A stretch of DNA of 64,000 bases from Megamerina dolium (lineage: Eukaryota > Arthropoda > Insecta > Diptera > Megamerinidae): positions 32,657,335 through 32,721,334 of the forward strand of contig OY978528.1 in the NCBI GenBank assembly GCA_963854835.1, written 5' to 3'. This document shows, one piece after another, positions 24,299 to 37,729 of the stretch (positions are counted from its first letter, which is position 1; each line of letters starts with the position of its first letter). Both the position numbers and the translations under genes were made by a program. A model generated the notes under the pieces. That model did not search any database and was not told where the DNA came from. It worked only from the letters and a program-made list of their open reading frames with translations.

Positions 24299-27200
24299 TT
24301 CATAAATACATACGCTGCTCATATATCATAAGCGGCGGCGGCAAAGCAATTAAAGCTGTGTTCTGCGGGTTTAAAACGACGAATATTTTCTTAGTTTAAG
24401 TAGAGTGTCACCAGCTGTTTATGGGTGACTTGGTGTGGTGATGCTGTTGTTGGCTTTACTCGGAATTATATGCTGGTTGCTATTATTTAAGCTGTATATA
24501 TTTATATTATCATGAATGTGCATGTATGCGTCGTCTTATTTAAGTAAGAATAAAAATGTATATATAATTTCACATAAATATTACGACGACCCATTTATTT
24601 CTCCGTTGCTTCTTTTTCCATACTCTATATGTACTATGTACATACAAGTATGGTGTACTTTCTGATACTGTTATTGTTTTATACTGCTTTCTTATGCGAG
24701 TACTTACTTACCATATAATTTAAGACTTTAATTCGCCGCCACAGTTGTTACAAATGGCTAGATGTGTATGTAACCTGTGTATATATAGAGCCATTTTGTA
24801 TACCTATAATATTACGTTTAATACTAAAATGTGTGGAGAATCCTAAAAGCGACATCTTCTTAGTGAAGTTTGTTCATGAGTTTTATGGTTCAGTTTACTT
24901 GTACAATTTTTTTCCATACACAAATATTGTAACATAGTGATTTGTCTCACAGAATGCGTCACATAATTTATGATAAGCGCTATTTATTGTTATTTTATAC
25001 GAAGAATAGTACTATAATTGCCTAAAACTATGCAAGAATACCAAACATTAATAAATTCAAAACATTATTCATCTAAATATTATATAGTATCTCAATAATA
25101 ATATTTTCATATAAAGCTTATTTCATTTGCGCTATTAAAATGATATCTTTTTGCAAGCGTAATGGTAATGTATATAACAGTAAGTAAATACGTCTGTAAT
25201 TAAGTGGTACATAAAATCAATTTGACCCACATTTTCTTCTGAGATCAACTGCGGCGAACCATAAGAGAGAAGGAGGAGAGGTACAAGGATAGACGCATAT
25301 AGTGTGAGTGGAAATGCTTTTAATTAACATCAATCCATATATTATTTTAAATATGATGTTGTTGTGGTTGCAGTTGTTATTGTAATCAACTCATACCGAT
25401 TAATTCTCTGTATTTTGAGGCAGTAATATAATTAGTGTTTTTTTTTCTGTTTTGTTATCTTGCTCATTGTAAATGACTAATTTTCAACTTTACCACCGAC
25501 TATCTCAGTAAATTGATTATATTATAATGGTTTTTATACAGACATGCATACATGTACAATACATATGTGCAGCTGTTGGCTTTTGCCTGCATCGGTAATA
25601 TAATATAAATTTTAATTGCACCAGCAGCAGCGGCAGCAGCAAACATCAGCAGCTTCAATGGCTAATGAAATTGACTGCTGCAACATTAATGTACGAGTAT
25701 GAATGAATATAATTAATGTCAATCATTAATGGTTATGGCAACAATTTGTTATTGATCTTATGGAAGGTATTTAATTGTAAATAAATGTAGTATTCCTACA
25801 ATATTTACAAGCATTATTCATATTTAAATGAAATGTGCACGTACTTTGGGTGAATTATTACATACATTGGTGAATTTTTAACCTAACGATACAGGTTGCA
25901 CGATATACAATTTGAACTATGACATTTTAAACCTTTCTCAATATTTTACATATTTCAGTTAAGTAGTAAAAAATATGATATATTCCAAATTTATGCTAAT
26001 AAGCTTATTCAGAGAACAAGTAATTTGTGAAACTTTAAATTTGCATTAGGTATTGTTCTAGCTAAATTTAAAACTTCTATGATATGTATAATTAGTCGTT
26101 TCCTAATCGTTTACTAACTTATGTGCGGTCAGTTGTTGTAAATATATCAGAATATATAGATATTTGTATATTCATTATAAATTTCAATTTATCTTGTCTA
26201 CGTAAACTTTGCGCAAATCACACATAAATTCAATTAAACTCATTTTAAATATGTTTCATGACCAACTAATTCAATTGAATGAGGCATAGGCACGTACTAT
26301 GCATTGACGTTAAGTATAAAAGTGTATATATAAGCAAGTTTTTATAAGTAATATGTACGCTTTAGAATACTATGGGTACATGCAAATTTTTAAATGCCAC
26401 AAAGTATGCTAGCCTCTCTCTCTCTCTGTATATAAGTTATTCTTCCCTTGCCCTTTTTTACGTCTTGTCTGACTGACTGGCCTATCTACTACGCTTGCTT
26501 GCTAGTAGGCTGCTTCATTTTATTTCCGTAATCAATTTTGCAAATAGCCTAAAGTGAATAAAAACCATTTTATAAATTTATGCAATTTACAATTTACTAC
26601 TTTTCTCACTCCCTCAATAACGTTGACGTTTGTCAATGTTCGAACATACATATCGTACTATGTATATGCTACAACACAGAAGGTAATTTAAAAATCAATT
26701 TACTTGCATACTTTATTGCGAACACTTATTGCATACAAGCAGGTAGACGCACAGCTGTACCCTTGGCAGGCAACGATGTATGTATATGTGAGTATATGTA
26801 TGCATAAATTTATTTGATGCAACTACTGTTGATGACGATGATGATATTTGCTGTAGCTACATAGTCACTTGCACAACTCAACTCAACTCGATTTTTATTA
26901 TTGTAGACAGTGTTAAGAAGAGTTATAGTTTTTGCCAATTGCGGTCTTACATTTCACTATTTTATATTAGTATCTACCTATGGCAGCAACATTGACGATT
27001 GATATTTACTATTAATAGTAAAATTATTACTTCACTGAGAAATGTACAATGTAATTTCGTACAATTTTTCTTCATCATAATTAGTTGTACGAAAAGTATG
27101 CAATACAAATATGTGCAAACTTACAATTCAAAACTATTAAGTGATTTTCTTATAAAATCATATGTCATAATTTGAAATGAAATGAAAATATGATACATAT

Positions 27201-28559
27201 GAAAACACCCTCAAAATGTATTTTCCAATACACAACAATTGCAACAAACCAGAAATATGCTATGCAGACAATAACCTTATATTACCATATACATAATTTC
27301 GTAATAAACATTATGAAAATATGACACCTTCTAAATTATCTACTTGTAAATAATTTTACAATATAATTTTATATTTTCGAAATATTTAATTTGGCTAATA
27401 TATTTGGACTTGAATGATTATCATTTGTTATGGTCTCAAGAAATGCAAATTATTTCCAATTTTTCCCAATCATTTTTTCCGATAGTTGATAGCATTATTT
27501 ATGTTTTATTTATGTTACATTCAACCACATAAAATACATTTTTTTGCATACATAAATTGATGTCCTTTTTTCATTTTCTTTTCCTTTCTACTTACACACA
27601 TTTTTCAATTGAGTCCACCCAATGTCATTTACGATTGTCTACATGAACCAACTGTTTCTCCATCGCAGTGATAAATGACAGCTTCATCGTCATCCTTACT
27701 TTCCTTTCTACTATCTCACACACTATATGTTTTTTGTTTGTTTGTTTTATTTTACTTTAAGCAAAGATGAACTGTATTGAATCTCTCACTCTTGCATTCT
27801 CTCTGTGGTGCCTACTCTCTTTCATTTTGTATGAAGGCAAATTTTATGTACCTTTTTCCGCTTTTCCTTGTACGTATATACATAAATATGCACTCTTTCA
27901 TTCGTTTGTTAGCTCATTCGTTTATTTCGTCTTAATTATTCTACTAAATTGTTGCGGAAATGGCTACATAGTCAGGGTAAAGTGATCTGTTGTTGTTTCT
28001 GGTAAGCATTTTCAAATTGTTCTCCTTTCTCTTTATTTGAACAAAATATTTCAATTGATATTAGAGCAGATCTAGAGATGGTACTAATACTTGTATTGCA
28101 TGATGAATTCGGACAGCTTTTGTGGTTCAACTTGTTAGCAAAAATCTTTATAGAATAGAGGCACAAGGTATAAATCAATATAGCGTCAAACATTATATTT
28201 TTCGGTTCAGAACCAATAAAAACCAAATGCTTGACAACACAAAGATGAAGAATTTCGTTAACAGTTCACAATTAACAATTTATAGACTAACAAAGTCTTG
28301 ATCGAGTTAAGTGTACAAACGGTCGACATATGTTTTCATGGAGATATAAAACCGTGTCACACGTTTGTGGCGGTGTCATCAAATTTAGTAGAAATAATTC
28401 AGATGAAATTTCTATAAAAACAACAAATATTTGTTCCGCAGTTTGCAAGCGCCATTGTTCATATCGATTTGCCATTTGGCGAAAGCTGTATGTAGTGTAA
28501 TTTTTAATGAAGCTAAATTCATAGGTTGGATTATGTTATGTTATTGTGGCTGGGCCCTC
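24293..28559 (+). other. AT-rich noncoding DNA
   Basis: A CAGCAG/CGGCAG-rich patch lies at about 25623-25655 but shows no splice sites or kinase homology. No gene is seen. Confidence 0.5.
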
Positions 28560-28780
28560 TAAAGGGACACATTTAGGCTAGAAAGGCCCATTGTGATAAC
28601 ACCGAGCTTATCTTCCAGCACTGTTGTGCGTGTTTGGACAGTATTATGTAAAAGGGGCCTACTTGTATTAGCCGATTCCGAATGGCAAAACCATTGTGAC
28701 ATCACAACTTTTCAGAGCTTTATTACAGAGCTCTTTTAGATGCATTTTCATTGCAAATTGCCACGGAAATTGTCATGAAT
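28560..28780 (-). repeat. diverged partial copy of a tRNA-derived SINE
   Basis: The order GAGCTT-TCTTCCA-CTGTTGTGCG, TTTGGACAGTATTA, GGCCTACTT, TTAGCCG-TTCCGAA, TGTGACATCAC and CAGAGCT matches the 3' two-thirds of the SINE at 50983-51350 in the same orientation. The tRNA-like 5' part is absent. Confidence 0.7.
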
Positions 28781-30105
28781 TTCTGCGAACTAAGGTTGAT
28801 GTTGTTCAAGCCACACTTTGAATTGCCTACTTTTGGGGATTATACTACTTTTAGATGGTTATATCCATTGTACTGTTAAAAAGTTGAAATGATGGTGCAC
28901 TCTTATGATTGTAAAAGTAAATAATTTTTAATTCATACAAGTACCCCCATATATACGGCTTAGCTATTTATTGTAACTATTTGGAGTCTGGTGCAATTTA
29001 TATATGATCATTTTATATTACAATGTACTCATTTTTTATTCTTTACGAGTATGTCTCTGCTATTAGATAGTTGTGTCACTGCACTCGTACTTAGTTGCTG
29101 TTTATGAAATTATTGCAAACATTTTCATTCAAATTATACACTTTTTTCCACATTTGTTTCTTGCTTATGTTATTTCAATTTTCGACCTTCTGTCTACCTC
29201 ATACCTCATCATTTTGTTCTCTCTTCTGCCAACGTACGTCTACTTGTACTACTCGTGTATACGTATTCATACAATATGTTTCTACTTGACTTTTTTTGAA
29301 TACATAGTATTACGAGGGTATAATGGCATGAATATACAAATGAGTGCAAATGTATATGTTTGTAAGCTGTGGGCTTATATTTCATCATTATCATCATCGC
29401 CATAATCATCATCACCGTTGTGAACATCCTTAACTTGTAATTTGTATAATTTGTGTGTGTGTGTGTGTGTGCGTGTGTTTATGCATGTTTGCAATTTTTT
29501 GCAAATTTCATTTCAATTTCTGACGTTTGACATTCCCATTAATGAAATGATGCTGCTATGCGATATGAAAATCTCGCATTGCCACAGTTTTATTTATTTA
29601 TTATTTTTTTGCTGGTTTCTACTTTATACACACGAACACACACACACATATTGCATGGCGTCATGATTTAGTTGTGTTGTAAAATAAATATATGAGCATA
29701 TAAGTATAGTCAGACACAGGATAAAAACGGGCGAACAGGAGAGAACATGTATATGGTTGTGTGTTAACCATTCGACCACTGCTGGTGTTGGCGCATATTT
29801 TGTTATTGTTAATATTTGTTGTGGGGTTCAATGTATTTTATAGTCATTATGTGTGTGTTTTATTCATTCTTAATTTTTTGGAAATTAATATGCCACTTTC
29901 TGATTGGTAGCATCCATGATCGATGGTGTTATCTTGTTGAAATAAATGTATATAAACAAAGAGAAGAGAAAAAAAAAGCAATATATTCTCATAAATCTTT
30001 GTTAATTTACAAAAACATAAGTATTATCCTTTTTTGGCTACGAAAAATGTTCAACAAAGGCATTTATTTAATGCCTTAATTTTATTTGACAAGCTGTTTG
30101 TGTAT

Positions 30106-30147
<42 letters not shown>

Positions 30148-32786
30148 CGCATGCCAGAAAGTTATGATGGGGTAAGGTGGAGACATTATTGAGTGTTGCG
30201 TGTGTAGTATACAATAACCATGCGCCATATATTCAATCGCTTATTCATATATGCATGCATATATACACATACATATGCATGTAATCTGTGCACAAGTACT
30301 TGAAGGTTGTTGAACTTGCAGGTAAATATTAAACAGGAAATGCAACAGCAAAACAGCAGTAGCAGAGGTAGTAGTATTTAAGCTTCTTTACAGTTGTGAG
30401 TTTAAGGTGTGGTGGTATTTGCAAAAAAACAAAAAAAAAACAAAATCATTTATTTTTAATGTGCTTTTTTCTCTCTTTTTGTTGTATTATTTTAATAACG
30501 GCATTTGTAAGAGCAATAGGTTTATTAAAATTGTTTTTATTTTTATCTTCTTCTTTTGTTTTTGTGTTTTTATTATTTATTAATCTTCATTCTATATATT
30601 ACTGTGAAATAACATTGCTATGCTCATTAAATGAGATTATTTACGCTTATTATTTGTTATTATACATGTACATAAATTTATTTAGTATATATTGTATATA
30701 TTTTCTTTATTTCTATTTTTTCATATATCCATAATTCAAGGCTATTTTAGGCATTACATTCATCAAAAGGCCACCAAGCGCTGTAAACTATTTAGAAGCT
30801 GAAAAAATGTGTGAAAACTGTTTATGGACAACAGAATATATTCCTAGTTTCAATATTGTATTCCTACAAGTTGTTTTAATTACAGAAGTTTCTATATTCT
30901 TACCATATAAATGGCCTTTAGTTCAAAATTCTATAATTTGTAGTCTGTTGATTAAAACAAATATAGTTTTCTAAATGTTCTAAATGATGTCAGGCAAAGA
31001 AAGAACACCTTTAAAGAATTTGTGAATTATTTTCGGTTGATTTCCGTCGTCGATATTTGTTATGGATTACGCCAACCAATTTGGAGCTTTTAATACCAAA
31101 TGATATACACCAGTAGACGTGTATTATTTGCGAATTTATATAATGAATAATTAGTACGGATTTGCATTTAGAAATTACTGAATTACTGCTAAGACTTTTT
31201 CTACAAATTAATTCAACAGTAATTTCTACAAATTCCGCACAGTGTAAATATATGTACATTTTTAGAATAAAATACATTCTCATTCATTCACATTTACGCT
31301 AACTTTACATGTGATTCATATAATTGAATATTTTAATATTGAAATGAGTTAATTGATTTTTGCCATTGTTGATCTACAATAGACATTAAGCATTGTCTGT
31401 AACATTAATCATCGATTATACGCTCAATAGTTGTATGAATTGTTATTTTCTATTATTATTATTATTAATTGTTATATTAGTTGTTTGATAATTTCGAATT
31501 AAAATAATTGAAATTAATAAAAATAAAAAGTAAAATAAAAGTAAAAACCCTGAATCTCAATACAGAATTTAAATGATAGAAATACAATTACGTAGGGAGT
31601 TCACTGTGTCTCGTATCAGTCATATTGTCATAAATTTATAGAGTAGTTGTAAAAAGGTTGCAACTATTTTCTATAAAAAAAAAAAAACAAACACGAACAA
31701 ATACGATGATTTCCGAGTATCATATCCAATCATCCGTTTTGTATTTATTCAGATTATTTGTTTCCATTTCGCAACATTTTTCGTTTTCCCAGGTTCTATT
31801 TCAGCCAATGGTGAATATTTTCCCTTAAATTTTGCTTTTCATAATTGCTGTTTATTGTGATATATGTAAATATGTGTTTTTTTTTCTATGAATTTCATTT
31901 CTATCCATGCCCGCATTGGGTATTGGTAAAGTTCAGGCTTCCAAATATTTTAAAATATCCTTAATCTTACAAATCTATTCTACTATCTTGATCAGCAATA
32001 GACATTCTCTATAAATATTACAAATCATTCTATGTACAATACATAGAATTGCATTTCCAATTCTCTTATCTTTTCTTATATTACGAATATTTCAATTCAT
32101 GTATTTTACCACTAAATTGCGGTTTATAATTTTTTACTTTTATACTTTTCAAATAATTATTGATTAGTTATGGCTATACGATAATTTTATATGGTTAAAT
32201 AGACAAACAGACAAATCAAGATGAACAGAACAATGAGATGTGATGTGTGCCTACCTACGAATAATATAGAATTATGTAGTCTAATGAAAGATCAAAACGA
32301 ACACCATTGGCTGACTTAATGGACATGAATGATTAATTTGTGGTCATTTTGTCGGTTCTTGTTGTATTGCTTTTTCTGAAGTATTACATACGTATGTATG
32401 TATGCATATATGTACATATGTTACATAAATACAGATATACAGGGTTCGGCAATATCTAGTGATACTGAGGTTTAAATAATCTCTATATATATCTGAGATC
32501 AGCATTGTGACACAAAATGTTTCAATTTTTATATTTATAGGTATAACTTAATATATCAATCATTCGAAAAATTGATGTGATTATATTTATAATATATAAT
32601 TTTCTCATTTCAGCAAATTGTAAATTATATAAGATAAAAATTTACTAAAGTATTTTAGTTTGTTTTCAATGCCCGAATTTTTATGACGAACTCTTCATTC
32701 ACATTTTTCTTTTGCCATATGTATGTGGACAAAACCAATGGCATTTTTCTTTTCGTAATACAAAAAAAAAAATATTCGCACATTTT
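28781..32786 (+). other. AT-rich noncoding DNA with GT and T tracts
   Basis: (GT)n lies at about 29452-29478 and a 37-nt T run at 30107-30143. A possible transposon end, TACAGGGTTCGGC, is at about 32436 without a partner. No gene is seen. Confidence 0.5.
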
Positions 32787-33860
32787 TATATCCTGCATAA
32801 TGCAATATGCATGGTATATTCATTTCGGTCAGATGTTTGTGTCCACTTGAAGGAATCTCCGGAGATATAGTCATAGATATATATTCGTGATCAGCGTCGA
32901 TTAAATTTTCGATTTAACGATGTCCGTCCGTCTGTCTGTCACCTGGCTGGTTCGCACGATAACTTGAGTAAATATTGAGCTATTTCGACGAAATTTGACA
33001 CAAGTAACCTATGATCCAACGGTACGGAGGAGATTGATATTGGGCATGATCGGTCAATAGCCACGCCCACACCAAGCATTCAAAGCGACTAACCTCGGAA
33101 TTTTCAAAATCTTTAACTTGCTATAACTCACATAATATACCACTTGGGACAACAATATTTGGCACATAGAGTTATATTATACTACTATATAACCTCGCCA
33201 AAAATGGATGAGCCACGCCTACTTTCTAGCGTAGCTCCCATACAAAGTGTCTATACTTCTTTTAAATTGAAACTGCTGTAACTTCTACAATCTTCTGTCT
33301 AGAATAACCATAATTGACACTTAGATTAACATGGCAGAAAATCAGGAAATGGGCACGCCACGCCCACTGTTTATCGTAGCCCCTGTACAAAATGAGTGAA
33401 ATTATTTTAAATTGAAATAGCTGTAACTTCTGCATCCTTCAGTCTAGAACAATTATAATTAATACTTCGGGCTTCCATACAAAATTTGGAAAATTAAAAA
33501 AACTTTAAATCGCTATAACTTACGAACTATTCGGCGTAGGACAATCAAATTTAAGGAGTGGATTGATATTCAAAAATTAATTAGATATACAAGAAATAGG
33601 TAAGCCACGCCAACTTTTTATATAACTTCCGTACAAAATTTCGGATTTATCTTAAACATTAAAACACCCATAACTAACTAAATAATACGCCTAGGTCAAC
33701 CCATTGCAACCTAGGTAGTTTAGTATTATACGCAGAAATTATTCCTCAAAAATTAGTGAGGTAGCCTGGTTCTTAATGTAGCTCCTATACAAAGTACCGG
33801 AAGAAAAGGATGGATATACGAGCAAACTTTTTATATATACCTCTACATATGCAGGGTATA
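32787..33860. repeat. 1.07-kb dispersed repeat, possible non-autonomous DNA transposon
   Basis: It starts near TATATCCTGCATAATGC and ends TGCAGGGTATA, so the ends are inverted versions of TATACCCTGCA. Inside is GTCCGTCCGTCTGTCTGTC, then several units of CACGCCCA and TATAACTC-like blocks. A second copy starts at 63559. No coding frame is present. Similar pyrimidine cores are common in dipteran repeats, but I cannot name the family. Confidence 0.75.
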
Positions 33861-36502
33861 ATTTGGTCGGCCCCAGCCGACTGTAAGGCCATTTTTTTCA
33901 GTGGTTTTATCCTCATAATATTATATTTACTACTACATTTTTGTAAGAAATGCATCAATGCATACTCAATCACTCAGTCACATAATTAGTCACCACATGC
34001 AGTATATTCATACGTTGGCAATTTTACACATACAGTGACAATTATTCGTATGAGGGATAAAATATCTGAAAATATTTATAATCTTGCAGCTCCACTACTT
34101 ATTTATATGAATGTAAGTATTCAGCTACACATTACACAAAGCCACACACACACACACACACATATCTCTTCAATCCATTCCAATCAGGCAGCAAGATGAT
34201 AAATTATTTTACATTAGCTGCATTTTACATTGAAAGCGATTCAAAATGAGAAAACAAGAAAAGAAATTGAACAGCGGGTGAAAAATAAAAAATTAACTAC
34301 TCCAAAAAGAAAAAAAAAAGAGCAAAATGACGTCGAAGAAGAAGAAAAATTATCACAAGAGATATCAAAATATATGAGTGGCAAGAAATATGTTGGTGGA
34401 TGTCGCTATTGTAGCGATATTTATGGGTGCGTGTGTGTGCGCGTGTTTTCGGGGAATTTGAAATAACAACATCGCATGCTGTTGTTACTGCTGATGCTGC
34501 TGCTGCTGTTCTGTTGCCATTGCAATACTATTTATTGTAATCCATCATCATCTGAATATGAACGAACGCAGCCATAGATATAGCTGCTTATACAATATAC
34601 AGTATATAAATAAGCATGTTCCTCTATCATTTTTCCTTTGCTGTACTCTTTATTATAACAAAACCAATGTTGAGGTTCAATGAAGAAAATTAAAAATTAT
34701 TTTCTTTTTAATTTTTGTTGTTGTAATTTTCAAGAATTCATCACATGAACAACTTGCATGTACTCACACACACACGCAACCGCATTAATTACAACAACAA
34801 CAAATCAATTAATCGATTCGCTTTTCTGTATTAGTCAAAAATTGTTGAAATGAACCGAAACAATGTTGTTGTTGTCTCCACATGTAGGTATTGCATTTTT
34901 GTTCAAAAAAAAAAAAAAAAAACAGAAAGGATGAAAATACGAAGTAGATCGAGAGAGTCTGTGAGTTGGAGAGTCAGAAAAAAATCATTATTGTAAACGT
35001 ATGGAAAATGACAAACGTTGTCAAATTGATTTTGATTTGATGATAGATGATCATAAAAATGGTTATAATAAAAGTGCAAGAGAAGCAGACAGAAGGAGGA
35101 GGTAGGGCGTGTGTGGTTGTGAATAAAAGAGCTCAAATAATCATTTGTAATTGGAACATTTATACTTCTCGTCTAAATTGATTACAACCGTAGTGATGAG
35201 AACTCACACAAATTTCATCAGAAAAGCATCATCATCATCATCATCATCATTATCATCACTGTTGTCATTATGAAATGCGACATGATACTCGGGTATACAG
35301 TATATGGTACATCTGTATCGACATACTTCTATGATGTTGATGATGATGATGATGATGATGAGAGGGTTGCAATCGATCGCCTGCAGGTCAGAAGAAAATT
35401 TAATTCTTCGTTTATTTTTTTTTTTTATTGTTTTACATTTTACAGATTGTTCAGATACGCATTACATATATATATCATATATGTGTATAACTTTTGAATT
35501 ATACGACATTTTATAAACGTTTGTAGATTTGATTTATTACAAATCGTTTTTCTTTCATTTGTTTTTTAGCTTTATTTGCTGCCTTGTATATCAAATTTAA
35601 TAGATTTGATCAAGAAATTGAAAAATGGTCGCTGAAAAAATTTTGTTAGGTCAATTGAAAGTTATTTCGTGTATTTAAAATATTTCTAAAGAGTTGGTTG
35701 TTTCTTATAAAAATTAGAAACTACAAAATAACGAATATATTGAATTTTTCAATTGAAAATAATTGCATAATTGTATAATTGGACCAACCTTGTGGTAGAC
35801 TACATATGGAAAAGCACTGTCGAAAGCTAAAAAGTAGATATTCAATTTTTGATTGTTTACCATCTTTATTTTGGTCTGTGTTTGAATTTGAATATATTTT
35901 TCCATCGAATTATTTCTAGTTTTTGTTTTCACTTTTTATTCTTTTTATAATTTATCCTTGATAAGTGCTTGTTTACGCATCGCATTGTAAGAATCTTAAC
36001 CTCTTTCGTATTTTCTTTTACATTGTTTCCAAATACTTATACTCGCATACCGAAATTGCGATTACAACAAAGAAATACTGTATTTATTTGTATTCGAATG
36101 GCTCATGGCCAAATGAAAAATATAATATTTTTCTTTTATTACATTTGATTTGTTCCTTTGTTAGATTGCTTTAAGTTTTTTTTTTTCAAAATCTCTTTGT
36201 TGTTAATATCATTACTATTTCATAGTACTATAGTTGTTAGATAACGTTACTTGTATACCTCGTATACATTTTAGTCGCCACGTCTACGTCTACATGATAC
36301 AGATTTGCTCTGTTTTTATTGATAATTTGCGTTCAATATTTAAATTTAGTGCCAATGTTTAATGGTGATGGCAATAGGAGGGGGGATGGTGAATCTCTAG
36401 ATTAATTGTTGGTTTTGTCCTTGATAATGCCACAAAGTGAATTATGTCAACAAAAACTCTTCTGCATATGTATGTAGATGTGTGTATTTATATTTAAATT
36501 TA
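33861..36502 (+). other. AT-rich noncoding DNA with ATC/GAT microsatellites
   Basis: (TCA)n at about 35227-35250 and (GAT)n at about 35337-35363 face each other about 100 bp apart. An A run lies at about 34905-34922 and (CA)n at about 34144-34162. No gene is seen. Confidence 0.55.
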
Positions 36503-36586
36503 ACTGTGAATAGCTTACGTTTAGTATAATACCTACACTAACTCACTGTGAATAGCTTACGTATAGTATAATACCTACACTAACTC
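36503..36586 (+). repeat. tandem duplication, 2 x 42 bp
   Basis: Two adjacent 42-bp units start ACTGTGAATAGC and differ by one base (TTTAG versus TATAG). Confidence 0.95.
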
Positions 36587-36609
36587 ACAAACGGGATTTT
36601 TATTTGCAT

Positions 36610-36819
36610 ACTTTTGTGGGCACGCCTGTATTACTATTGTTTTCTTAAAGAGTTTTTTTTTTTTATAATATATTTTCGATCAGTTTTTTTTATAACACTT
36701 CTTCCTTAAATTGTACTTTTGTGGGCACGCCTGTATTACTATTGTTTTCTTAAAGAGTTTTTTTTTTTTATAATATATTTTCGATCAGTTTTTTTTATAA
36801 CACTTCTTCCTTAAATTGT
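36610..36819 (+). repeat. tandem duplication, 2 x 105 bp, identical
   Basis: Two adjacent 105-bp units (36610-36714 and 36715-36819) start ACTTTTGTGGGC and end CTTAAATTGT. I find no difference between them, including a 12-T run in each. Confidence 0.95.
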
Positions 36820-37599
36820 CATTAATTTTACTGGCGCCATTTAGGCTTTTTAAGAAAATAATCATTTGGTTTTATTCATAACTGAATGGGGATGAGTCTA
36901 TAAATTTGTATGCTTTGTACTTTTTTGGTTCGTTGAACCATACATTGACATTTTCTTTTGTTTTGACGACAACGACAATGATATTTGCTCATCGAAATTG
37001 TTTGTAGTAGTAAGTACTTACTTTGTATCAGGGGTATTGTACTCGCATTAGTAATGGTAGTTGTAAAACCCTTTGTGTTGAATGATGTGCTTTTGTTTCG
37101 TCATTCATCATTCGTTTGTTTGTTTCATGGTTCATTGTGTGTATATGAATTTATGTACGCTATATCATTGTACAAGTTTGTTGAATTATGATTATGTCAA
37201 CATCCCGCCATATAAAATATTAACATTTCTTTTATAATGTATACTTTTAGGCGTTGTAAAATATTTTGTAATTTATTCATAATATAGGTAGAAAAAATTT
37301 CATGAGTTAATGTTATCTTGCACCACATTAAAATATTAATTGAAACAGTATTATTTTGGCTTTTTTTTATTAACTCTTTTTTCACTAAATACTTTTAGGC
37401 GATTATATAATTTCCTCTTGGAAATTTCTTGTAACAAAGAAAAGTAATCATTCATACTATTGCTAAAGTGGTTCAATTAAAATCAAATAAATTTTATTGC
37501 ATCCTTTTAGGCGGTTTAATGCTTTTATTTTACTATTTTATCATTCCTTTAACAATTGATGACGCACTCTTATATAAATTGTTCTTTTTTGCATTTCAG
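36820..37599 (+). other. nemo intron 3' end before the kinase exon
   Basis: AT-rich intron sequence. It ends in a T-rich tract and TTTCAG just before the 37600 exon. Confidence 0.8.
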
Positions 37600-37729
37600 G
37601 GCTGTCACAGATCCACGGGATGGACGACGCGTTGCACTTAAAAAACTTCCAAATGTCTTTCAATCGTTGGTATCATCGAAACGAGTTTTCCGTGAACTGA
37701 AAATGCTCTGCTTTTTCAAGCATGAAAAT
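37600..37729 (+). CDS. nmo: nemo/NLK-type MAP kinase, internal exon (ATP-binding lysine, helix alpha-C)
   Basis: The exon encodes 43 residues beginning AVTDPRDGRRVALKKLP and ending KRVFRELKMLCFFKHEN. This is the N-lobe of Nemo/NLK, a proline-directed Ser/Thr kinase related to MAP kinases that acts in Wnt, TGF-beta and planar-polarity signalling in cytoplasm and nucleus. VALKK holds the beta-3 ATP-binding lysine (exon residue 14), and FRELKML holds the alpha-C glutamate (residue 32). The acceptor is a T-rich tract ending TTTCAG. The first base G completes a Trp codon begun in the previous exon (phase 2). The donor is a strong GTAAGT after the Asn codon (phase 0). The upstream exon with the glycine-rich loop is not visible and probably lies before the window. 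The match to Drosophila Nemo is from memory, but the motif order leaves little doubt. Confidence 0.95.

Noticed and set aside
25621..25690. CAGCAG/GCAGCA-rich patch as a possible upstream nemo exon (fly Nemo has Gln/Ala-rich N-terminal regions)
   Set aside because: No splice sites fit, stops follow soon, and no kinase residues are encoded.
30107..30143. 37-nt T run as a LINE or SINE tail on the minus strand
   Set aside because: No retroelement sequence or target duplication is recognisable beside it.
32436..32470. Transposon end TACAGGGTTCGGC
   Set aside because: No inverted partner or coding trace was found nearby.
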